The notes beneath the pieces were generated by a model, which did no database searches, had not been told where the DNA came from, and saw nothing but the letters and a program-made list of their open reading frames with translations. This document shows, piece after piece, positions 55,681 through 64,000 of a stretch of 64,000 nt of DNA; position 1 is the first letter of the stretch; every line of letters begins with the position of its first letter. Made by a program: the position numbers and the translations under genes. This stretch comes from Varanus komodoensis (taxonomy: Eukaryota > Chordata > Lepidosauria > Squamata > Varanidae): assembly GCF_004798865.1 (NCBI RefSeq), contig NW_025336126.1, positions 2,189,622 to 2,253,621 of the forward strand. The letters run 5' to 3'.

Positions 55681-58585
55681 CTGTGTCATCAGACTTACAA
55701 ACTAAAAGGCCAAGCTACACAGGGAGAGGAATGTGGAAGGAAGAGAGAGATGAAATCTATAAGGACAGAACAAAATATCAAACTTGAACCATAAGTGGGC
55801 ATTTGTATCCAATTCAAGCAAGGCTGATCTTCCCTTGCAGATATTCTCACATGGAATATCAATTGGTGGCTTAGACTGATGGACTCAGAGCGGTACTCTT
55901 CCAAATGCTTTTGCAGTCCCAAGGAAATGGACAATTATCATATTTAATTGCAAAACATTTTGGAGGTCATTGGAGGTTAACATTTAGCAATGCCTTTAAA
56001 AAAGAAAAATGTTGAAGGATTCTAGGCTTTCCTTTAAAAATACATTTGACTTTATTCTGGATAGTTTCACACTCTAAAGAAAAGGTTGAATTGTGTTTGA
56101 AAGGTTGCTTTCGATTGGAGACTAGTCCTGCCTTTAGACAAGCCCCTAACCTAAAATTTAAAGTGGGAAATAATGCAATGAAATTTATTTATTTCCTTCC
56201 AATTTTATGCCACCCCATAACCTGAAGGTTCTGTTGGCAGCTTACAAATGCTGAAAACAGCATCTAAATACAATCAACAAAACAGATGAAAACAGTAAAA
56301 TTAATAGTTTATAACCACCTCACATAATAAAATGATCTGGAGGGCTTGGCAGCTGGTTGTAGGAAACTGTCTGTCAAAAGGGAGAGGACAGGCAGTGAGC
56401 ACAGTTTCCCTGGCCACTGAAATCTGACAACTGGAAAGAGTCTGCCTGATAAACAGGCAGTTAACTTGACAGGCATAAGATGGTGTCACTGTACTGGGGT
56501 GGAGAGCTTCTTTCAGTCCAAGGGCCAAATTTAATTTTAGGTCAACTCTCATGGACTACATGCTAGTGGTGGGCAGTGACCAAGAGCAATGGGCATGGCA
56601 TATCTTAACTTGAAGCACTTACCTCCAACAATTAGGCTTTTCAACCTTTAAGAATAAGGGAAAATAGCACGAAAGCTGCAAAAGCACCAAACAATTGATA
56701 GTTGGGAGTAAGGTGGTGGAATCAGGAGAATGGCCATTTTGGGGAGCCTGGACAGCTGCATTAAGACCTCAGCCAGGCTGGATTTGCCAGATGGTCTGTA
56801 TTGTTTAAATTTTTTTCTAGGAAGTCACTGATGTCCAGCAAGTAACATGGGGGCTATGGGAAAGAATAGCCTACTGCTGCCAGCACTGTGAAAGCCAGGT
56901 TGGTAAAGTAGCCAAAGCAGAAATGTACAACTTGTGGCCCACCATAATTCCATGAACCCCAAATAACGATGAAGGAGGGATGGTGGGAATTAGGACTAAG
57001 CATATGGAGAGCCACAAGTTGCCGACCCCTGAGGTCACAGAACTGTATCAGGACTGGGCGTAAAATCCTCAGTCATGAAGCTTGCTGGATGACCTTGTGC
57101 CAGCTGCTAGCTGTCAACATCTGCACAACAAGGTTGTTGTGAGGATAAAATGCCACCCCGAGCCCCTTCATGGGAGAGCAAGATTTTTAAATAAGTTATA
57201 TAGAATAAATACTACTGAATAAGTGGTCTGCTAAACTTATTCCTAAGCTATACCACCCTTAACTGCCTTTAAAGCATACACAAAAAAAACCATCATGGCC
57301 AGATCAAAGAAGCAGTTGTGTGCATTCCTGTGTAGTGATAAGTAGTAATAAGAAGCATTACTGCTGTTCCTCCAGTATCAAAAGGCTCCAGAGCAGCACC
57401 CATTTGAAGAGAAGCAGAGGTGGCAAAGTGTCTCGGATTATCCCCATGGCAGTCATAGTTTGTGCATGTGTTCCTTCTGTTCCACTTAGTCATTCAGCTG
57501 TTTTCTCCATCCATTATGCCAGCACAAAGAAAACTGACTTCACCACACAGTGGTCTTTTTGGGTGGTAGTTGCTACAAGGTGGTATGTTTTTCCCTGGGT
57601 CATTTAGGGTGGCCACTTATCAGTTCCCACCTGTGCCAAAAGAAGGCACCTCACAAAAACAAATAACAAATTGGTTTGCATAAAATTTGCATATACTGAT
57701 TTATAGTTATAGATTCAAATTTGGAAATAGTTGTTATAATTTTAACAGAGATATAGTACAACTTAGTATAGCATGGAAGATTATAACCAGGTGAACCATT
57801 CAGCCTGTTGGCCAGAACTTAACTCCTGATAGGCAATGGCTGGTATTTTTTTTAAAACCAGAATTGAACAGGACTGCTTTTCAAGTAGAGAATGACTGGG
57901 TTCAAATGACACAGTAGCCCACATTCAAAGGTTGAGTGTGAGCTATTGCTGTGCTGTGGCTTGTTGTGGAAACATGGGTTATCGTGTTAACAAAACATAG
58001 CGAACAGCTTGTATCCAAACAACCTTGTGTTATTAGCCATGGATTTTTAGTACAGATGGGTTCAGACAGCACAAAGGGTTCATACATGTTTCAACAACAA
58101 CCCATGGCTTAACAAAACCTACACTTAACCCATTGTCACACTCATGGGTTTTCATGTTGTCTGAACATAGTCATGCTCAAACAAAGAACTGGCCTCTGTA
58201 AAGAGGCCATCTGGCCACCCTCCTTCCTTTCACCCAGTTCCCAGGAATTTTTCCCTCTCGTCAAGCAACAGAACCCCCAAGCACTTCTCACACTGGGACT
58301 TTGTTACTGCTCTGTGCTGTTAGCTAAATGTAAATATCATATAAAGCTGTAGAGGTCAAGAAAGACATTATGGCATCACCCAGCTTCTCCCAAATACTTT
58401 AGTAGCTGTTCAGTGCTTTGCATGAATCAGTCCACATCCCTCTGTTACCCACCCAAATAGTTCTGGTAGCAGTTACGGGTTTGGTTGCTGTTCGGAAAGC
58501 GTGGGTCAAATGGGGCCGTGAGATAGTCACCCTGTTTTTTCTTTAGCTTATTGAGGTCTTCCGAAGAAGCCAAGCCACTCTGCAT
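53497..58585 (-). CDS. COX6B: Cytochrome c oxidase subunit 6B (COX6B1/COX6B2-like), 3 coding exons
   Basis: Coding exons: 58453-58585, 54812-54912, 53497-53550 (133, 101 and 54 bp; 95 residues plus TGA). The first coding exon has an acceptor at 58588 two bases before the ATG, so a noncoding leader exon lies to the right. The protein reads [20 protein letters not shown] at its core, then [23 protein letters not shown] and [13 protein letters not shown]. The four cysteines form the CX9C and CX10C pairs of the family, oxidised by the MIA40 route in the intermembrane space. The subunit sits on the outer face of complex IV and helps hold its dimer. The C-terminus looks like COX6B1, while NCYQNYLDYYRC and CPISW look like COX6B2, so I do not choose between them. 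The N-terminus is about nine residues longer than human COX6B1 (86 residues). Confidence 0.93.
53551..54811. other. COX6B second intron
   Basis: A 1.26-kb intron. It contains the perfect hairpin at 53906-53955. No coding sequence is supported; the open frame at 54080-54367 has no family match that I recognise. Confidence 0.6.
53906..53955. repeat. Perfect 20-bp inverted repeat with 10-base loop
   Basis: CCATGCATACAGCAAACCCA (53906-53925) is followed by ten bases and then its exact reverse complement (53936-53955). It sits in a wider AT-rich repeat with further near-copies of TTCCATGCAT to the left. Confidence 0.9.
55629..55674. repeat. (AG)n microsatellite
   Basis: Twenty-three uninterrupted AG units in the COX6B intron. 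Confidence 0.95.
57060..57200 (+). mobile_element. MIR-like SINE fragment in COX6B intron
   Basis: AAGCTTGCTGGATGACCTTG then ACAAGGTTGTTGTGAGGATA and AAAATGCCACC. The head region is degraded. Confidence 0.6.
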
Positions 58586-58798
58586 TTCTGAAAGGAAGAT
58601 AGATAAGGAATGAGAGGTGCAAATAACAAATCACCACTCCAGCCACCCTTACTTCCTTTCCAAAGAATTTAAGACTTCTGGCTCAGAAACAGCTTCCGAT
58701 TACCAGTTTCTGTGCTGTAACAGCCCCCAAAGGGACTTCAGAGTTAATGCATTCCTTCTATTGTTTCAGCCTAGTCTTCAGCCCAATCCATCCAGTGT

Positions 58799-59105
58799 CT
58801 TTATTTATTTATTTAGAGTATTTGTATGCGTCGCATTGCATAGCCTCGGGACGGCTTACATAAAATAAAATAAAACAAAACATAATAAAATAAAATCCAG
58901 ATCCACCCTGGCTGCAGATTAAAATCTATAAGCTGAAGTTAAAAATTATTAAAATATTGTTGAAATAAAAAGGTCTTAGCCTGACACTGAAAAACAAATA
59001 ACAACGGTGCCAGGTGGACCTCTCTGGGGGGCGCATTCCATAGGCGGGGCGCCACCGCAGAGAAAGCCCTCCTCCAGGTACTTTGCCTCCTAATGTCTTT
59101 AGCCT
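58799..59105 (-). mobile_element. L2-like LINE 3' end
   Basis: On the minus strand it matches the tail of the LINE at 52.7-53.0 kb: the CCACCTGGCACCG stretch, a TTTGTTTTTCAGTGTCAGGC stretch, an AAGACCTTTTTATTTCAACA stretch, and a TAAATAAATAAA tail at 58799-58816. Only the last 300 bases are present. Confidence 0.7.
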
Positions 59106-59267
59106 AAAAGGTATCTTCTTCAGTTCCACAAACTCTTTTTTCTCGAATCCTGCAATTTAAATTGTGCTCATGTGCCTCCCTTGTGACATCTCCTGCTCTG
59201 TTCTCCTTAACACTGTCCTTGGCTTTGTCCTTATGCTACTTTTCATGAATCATCAATATCTAGCACA

Positions 59268-59400
59268 GAGGTGGGGAACCTGCAGTCCTCTAGATATTAG
59301 ACTCCAACTCTCATCAGCATTAACCATCATGGCCAATGGTCATGGGATGCTGGGACCCTGATTGCAACAGCATTTGAAGGGCCACAAGTTCTCCACCAAC
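59268..59400. repeat. Palindromic miniature element (family B), diverged copy
   Basis: GGTGGGGAACCTGCAGTCCT at the left and AAGGGCCACAAGTTCTCCAC at the right are the decayed inverted ends. The middle has CCATCATGGCCAATGG, itself palindromic. Confidence 0.5.
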
Positions 59401-59869
59401 CTAGCTACTACCTATGACAGCCATTCACTGCTAACCACAAAAGCTGCCTTCTGTGTACTTTTCTTCACCACCTCACAGCCATTCTTTTTCCTTTGCTCAT
59501 CTCCTACAGATTCATGGCAACATCCCAATTACACCCACCCCTCAACCATACAGCACACACACACATTATTCACACATGCACACACCTGTCACATGGCCCT
59601 CTTAGCCCTTTTCTGCGTGACCACTTCTTTGGCCTGCCTCCCACTATTTCTCTGGGCTCCCAAATTAAATGTCAATACCAAAAGACCTGAAAGTGTACTT
59701 CATGCATGTTGTTATCATTTAAAAAAAAAAAAGATATAAGCAAACCATGGGATGTGGGAGTCATCAGACAGGAGCTACAGTTCTAGAGGAGGAAGAGGCA
59801 TTACCCATTTCCTTCTCTCACCATTTGCCTGATCTAATTTTCTTGCATCTACCTCCCAACTATCGTTTT

Positions 59870-60085
59870 ATTATTATGATTTTATTTATTAGATTTCTAT
59901 CTCACCTTTTTCTTTCCAAGAAATTCAAAGAGGCTTACATCATTCTCCTCCTGCTGCTCTCAACCTTATCCCCACAACAACAACCCTGTGAGGGAGGTTG
60001 GGCTGAGACTCTTTGACTGGCCCAAAGTCACCCAGTTGGCTCCATGGCTGAGCGGGGACTAGAAGCCAGATTGACACATCTTTCT
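59870..60085 (-). mobile_element. MIR-like SINE
   Basis: Plus-strand words AACCCTGTGAGGGAGGTTGG and GACTGGCCCAAAGTCACCCA followed by CATGGCTGAGCGGGGACT are the reverse of the usual core. It is preceded by ATTTCTATCTCACCTTTTTC, the usual 3' end. Confidence 0.65.
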
Positions 60086-60280
60086 GCACTTGCCTTCAGC
60101 CCTGACAACCCCCCAGCAACCCTGCCTCAGTCTCATCACACCCTCCCCGGCCTGCTCCTCCTCACCTTATTGCCCATCTAATCTCATTAAAAAAGGAAAA
60201 AACTCTGCCTTCAGTTACCCCCAAAGCCTATTAAGCATGATTAGCATGAAACAATCAGCATGACTTCCTAATGGCCTATA

Positions 60281-60334
60281 TTTTATTTTATTTTATTTTA
60301 TTTTATTTTATTTTATTTTATTTTATTTTATTTA
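60281..60334. repeat. (TTTTA)n microsatellite
   Basis: Eleven near-perfect five-base units. Confidence 0.92.
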
Positions 60335-60512
60335 TTTTGGAGGAGGAACATTTCTGTGGCCTCTACTAGTTTGAACTGCCACCAGGCCAAATGTAGGTTG
60401 GGAGTAGACAACCTGTGTCCCTCAGTGGGCAGCCTATGACAACTTACACTTGAAGGTACTTATTGAATAAAATAGAGATGTTTTCCTCCAGAGAAGAGCC
60501 TACCCTCTAGAG

Positions 60513-60906
60513 CAGACCTGGGCATTGTACGGCCCGCGGGCCACATCCAGCCCGATGGCTGACCCTGACTGGCCCGCATGAGGTCACTGGCAAATTAAAA
60601 GTCAATGCAAATATATATCGTTGTAATATAGATGCAAGCAATACAACTGCACTGCTTTTATAAATTTGCGCTATATAAGTAAAATTGAATTGAATTTACT
60701 GCTTTTCATGTAATGTTAATGTTTTTGTGAATATTCATTAAATAGTGTTGTTCTGTGCTCCACATTTTCATTGTATCATTGTAATGTTTCATTTACTGTT
60801 TTTATAGAGATATATATTGAGCAGAGCTGTAAGTGTATTGGTCCGGCCCTTAACAACTGTCAAATTTCTCATGTGGCTCCATAGGAAAATTAATTGCCCA
60901 CCCCTG
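60513..60906. mobile_element. Nonautonomous hAT (Charlie-like) element with exact 8-bp duplication
   Basis: CTCTAGAG flanks both sides (60505-60512 and 60907-60914). The left end is CAGACCTGGGCATTGTACGG with GGCCCGCGGGCCACATCC just inside; the right end is TTGCCCACCCCTG. A central AT-rich part encodes nothing. The palindromic target also shows that the insertion had little subsequent change at its edges. Confidence 0.88.
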
Positions 60907-61424
60907 CTCTAGAGGAAGGGCTCTTTGCTTCATTTTGGAGCATCCCTCTCTTCCCAAGCTACAGTTTACCCCTTTCAGCAGGGATGAGCATGTTCAGGCG
61001 ACTGGAGGGAATGCCATGGCAAGGAGGTGGCAGGGAAGTCCACTTCCACCAGCACCACTGATCTAAGGTAAATCTGGCTCCAACCCCAAATCTTAATTAA
61101 AAAGATAATGTGAGAATTAACCAGTGAAAAACACATCAGGGGCAGCATACCTGTCAAGTTAAACACCATTCCAGCAGTCTTCAGTGGAAACAATGGATTC
61201 CTTAGCTGTCTGCAATATAGATCTGCGATGAACAGGATTTTTATTTATTTTTTTTACACACAAAAGGGAATCATGGGAGGGCAAAGACTCTTAGCCAGTC
61301 AAAGTTCTCAGTGAACATTAAGCACTCTTGGCTGGCACTTTGATGGGGGTTTGTTTTAAAAAAGAACCTTCTAGAAGCAGCCCTAGGATAATGGTATCTG
61401 GGTTGTGATTGGCAGCAGCAGCTT

Positions 61425-61660
61425 TTCTAGAAAATTATTATTCCTCGATACCCTGCCTTTCCTCCTCTTGCAAGGAACCCAAGATGGCTTACAAGTTTCT
61501 CCTCCCCTCCATTTTATCCTCACAATCACCACCTGTGAGATAGTTAGGCTGAGAGTCCATAACTGGCCCAAAATCACTCAGTGAGGTTCATAGCTGAATG
61601 GAATTAAAGCCCAGACCCTCCCAGAACAACACTCTAACCACTACGCCACACTGTCCTCTC
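61425..61660 (-). mobile_element. MIR-like SINE, nearly complete
   Basis: From left to right on the plus strand: the CTGCCTTTCCTCCTCTTGCA stretch, a TTTTATCCTCACAATCACCA stretch, GGCTGAGAGTCCATAACTGG, and the tRNA-type head as ACACTCTAACCACTACGCCA. The head confirms the minus orientation. Confidence 0.7.
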
Positions 61661-62857
61661 CCACGTCTGTGTACCCATTTTGAATAACTACCATATAAAC
61701 TTCCAGAACTGAACGGGAGCACTAAAGGAAGGCCCCTAAGCCAATGTAATTACCTAAAATGCAATAAATGAATAAATCAGGAAGCAGATACTTCCCTGGT
61801 CACCAGTTGAGAGTGACTAACTGTCACAGAACCCTCCGGAAGTGGGCAGAGGGGAAAATGATGGGAATTGATTATGAAAATTGATCCCCCAGCCAGGGCA
61901 AAACATTGCCATATTTGCCACAGGAAACTAGAAAGTAATGTTTACTCCCATCTAGACCTGAACAGGAGCAAAGAAGAATTTGAAATGTGTGCATGGAATT
62001 TTCCTGATTTCATTTTATAATTATTATCTGGGGTTTCTCCACTTTAAAATTCCCAGTTATGTTGGGAATTTTGCCAAATTTAGTCATTTTAGAGCAGGGA
62101 ACCCTAGTATAACTCTAGTGAGTTTGGCAAATCAATAAATATTATTGCCTTAAAAATCATTAGGACTGATGTTTTGTTTGGAAGTATCCCTCACAGAATA
62201 GTGTACACAGGTTTAAGGCAGGGAGGGTGTGATGAGGGTGTGTATTTCTGTTGAAATACGCAGAAGTAGGTAACAGTCAACTATTGGTCTCCATATGTAC
62301 ACATTTTTCTGAGGAAAACCACAATTTAAGCATGAATGTGCTATTTTTAACTGATATGTGACATGCACATTTTGTATTGAGGTATCCACAGCTGAATATA
62401 TCCTGAGGAAAGTAAATCTGTTAACTTTTCCACTCTTTCCCAAATTTTTAAAATATTTCCCTAGAGTTGCTTTGTACTTTCCATCAATGGTCCCTGTTAC
62501 CAATTGCAGCACCCCAAAACACCCCATAAGTAATTGGCCAGAGAAAGGCCCCAAAAGTAGTTTGCCAGAGGAAGGCCACATAGTAAAAACACCACAGTTA
62601 TACTGTCCCAGAAGGGAGGGCAGATACGAACAAAATGAACTTTGTGTAACCCACAGCTAACACGCTAGCCTGACCTCGAATACAGTAATCAAAGGGACAG
62701 TGGAAACTGGTTCTAGCTTCCATGAAAGTTGCAAATGTGCAGGGAGTAAGAACATGGCAAGCCTGTGTGAATCTCGAGCGGATAAGAAATAGACATGGGA
62801 AATGTCTGGTCTTTGACAGAAGAAAGGACTCTTTCTCCAGCACGGGAGGGTGTGCAT
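61661..62857. other. Intergenic sequence, 61.7-62.9 kb
   Basis: AT-rich sequence without a supported gene or repeat end that I can place. Confidence 0.45.
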
Positions 62858-62860
62858 ACT

Positions 62861-62899
<39 letters not shown>

Positions 62900-62965
62900 T
62901 TAAAACATTTTTATGCCGCCCCATTCGCCGAAGCCTTGGGGCGGCTTACAAACAATAAATAAAAG
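62858..62965 (-). mobile_element. L2-like LINE 3' tail with long (TTTA)n
   Basis: A TTTA run (62860-62902) is followed by TATGCCGCCCCATTCGCCGA and TTGGGGCGGCTTACAAACAA, the reverse complement of the L2-like end seen at about 52.97 kb. Confidence 0.7.
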
Positions 62966-62989
62966 CAATTATAATATGTATTGATGTAT

Positions 62990-63228
62990 CAATGTATGTG
63001 TTATTAGGTGACCTAATAGGTAACTAGGGTATAAAACACATGTACTGGGGTGCAACTTTCGAGACACTGCTTTGGGCTGAAAGGGAGACCCCTTTTGTCT
63101 CCCTTTATTCTATAGTGCACTAGAATAAAGCTGATTTTGGCTCTAAGTCTCGTCTCAGGCTCTGTTTGGCTCGGGTCTGGGGTCCACCTGGGTTTGCCCC
63201 AGCTGTTGACTGGCTCAGTCCGGTAACA
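62990..63228 (+). mobile_element. Probable solitary LTR fragment of an endogenous retrovirus
   Basis: The segment has an LTR-like order: a TATA-like GGGTATAAAACACATG (about 63028), an AATAAA at 63124-63129, then a U5-like stretch with GGCTCGGGTCTGGGGTCC and a GGTAACA end. No internal genes are nearby, so it would be a solitary fossil LTR. The boundaries are approximate and no target duplication was seen. It could instead be unrelated sequence with a chance layout. Confidence 0.35.
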
Positions 63229-64000
63229 GTCCCCAGTCTTTTTGGAGAAGAATGCATGCCTGGAAGTTTGTGAACATTATGGGTTTTCTCACAAAATGGC
63301 TGCCAAGGCTTGCTAGTTCATACAATGGTTACCATGGTGGGTATGGTTGATGACAAAACACTAATTTCCCAGAAGGATGGAATGGCACAAGTAAAAGAAA
63401 AGTAACATGTGCGAGAACCTATACACAAGGCAAAGGCAGGGCTGAGCTTCTGAACCCAAATATAGATGGTGCTGGAGGACAGAACTGAACTTTGAAATTG
63501 CCAGCCTCCCAGTTAAAAATGTTAATTTAAAAAATCAAATAAAATCAACCAATGTTCATGGCTACATTGATGCCCCACAAACACGACACTGGGAACACTT
63601 AGTTAATGTGGTATACCCATTATATAGTTTGAGCTCAGTGGTGGTAAATTTCTTTGAGTCAGAGGCCAGTTTGGTGTTGGATAACTGGTTGAGAGCTACA
63701 TATCTATAAAGGGGAAGGGGAAAGAGCAAAAATAATCTAGTTCTGCTTTTTTTTTTAAAGAACCCATTTTCTTCCACCTTAATTTGTATTGTATTCCTGT
63801 TTCATTAATATAGATAATTTATTTTCTTAATTTCCAGTTTATACAGTTATCATTTTTAAGGGGAAATCCTACTCATGTTTAGACAAGCAAAAGTCTGGAT
63901 GGGGTCTGGTGGGACTTGTAGGCCTTTTGTCTACCTAAACATACATAATATTGCATCTTCAATGTATTAGTGTGCCCTATCTGAACAATCAAATATATTT
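63229..64000. other. Right window edge, no feature recognised
   Basis: AT-rich intergenic sequence. A short element resembling TGGTTACCATGG-type palindromes lies near 63.32 kb, but nothing here is convincing. Confidence 0.4.

Larger units (their letters stand above)
54913..58452. other. COX6B first coding intron
   Basis: A 3.5-kb intron with an AG microsatellite (55629-55674), a L2-type tail (about 56186-56270), a palindrome-family piece (about 56935-57030), a MIR-like fragment (57060-57200) and a repeat with inverted ACCCATG words (57890-58170). Confidence 0.6.
59106..60512. other. Intergenic repeats right of COX6B, 59.1-60.5 kb
   Basis: Contains a palindrome-family element (59268-59400), a MIR-like SINE on the minus strand (59870-60085) and a TTTTA microsatellite (60281-60334). 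A noncoding leader exon of the COX6B gene should lie somewhere to the right of 58.6 kb, but I could not place it. Confidence 0.5.

Noticed and set aside
1-64000. CRISPR arrays, bacterial operons, phage or plasmid features
   Set aside because: The window is intron-rich vertebrate DNA. The tandem repeats present are microsatellites or satellite units, not spaced palindromes.

Overview
This is vertebrate nuclear DNA, most likely from a squamate reptile. The genes have many introns and clean GT-AG junctions. The repeats are of reptilian type: a full-length RTE/BovB LINE, an L2-like LINE, MIR-like SINEs and several short hAT-type elements. One 100-N assembly gap lies at 52286-52385. I cannot name the species from the sequence.

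Three protein genes can be assembled exon by exon, all on the minus strand. From right to left they are: (1) a complete COX6B-family cytochrome c oxidase subunit (three coding exons, 53497-58585, 95 residues); (2) a complete RASIP1 (eleven coding exons, 28122-42070, 933 residues) with RA, FHA-like and DIL regions, encoding the Ras/Rap effector of blood-vessel endothelium; and (3) the 5' half of a myocardin-family gene, very probably MAMSTR (six exons, 3569-21493, 169 codons), whose 3' exons lie beyond the left edge. MAMSTR directly downstream of RASIP1 on the same strand is also the mammalian order. A COX6B gene on the other side of RASIP1 is not the human arrangement, where IZUMO1 is next. 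A CpG island at about 21.4-23.1 kb covers the start of MAMSTR.

Layout: 1-627, end of a composite hAT-satellite element; 628-21438, MAMSTR introns and exons with a full-length BovB at 10245-13442 and a TA-flanked GC-rich element at 18256-18940; 21.4-23.1 kb, CpG island; 23.1-27.8 kb, intergenic; 28-42 kb, RASIP1; 42.2-43.8 kb, a complete composite hAT-satellite-hAT element; 43.8-53.3 kb, intergenic with a candidate RASIP1 leader exon near 47 kb, a GC-rich hAT element, an old RTE fragment and an L2-like LINE holding the assembly gap; 53.3-58.6 kb, COX6B; 58.6-64 kb, intergenic repeats including a hAT element with an exact 8-bp target duplication.

The three genes share no pathway: RASIP1 acts at endothelial junctions, MAMSTR is a MEF2 coactivator and COX6B is a mitochondrial structural subunit. 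The most unusual structure is the composite element in which two direct-repeat hAT copies bracket a telomere-motif-rich satellite. The whole unit is flanked by a near-identical 8-bp duplication, and a second, edge-truncated relative lies at the left end of the window.
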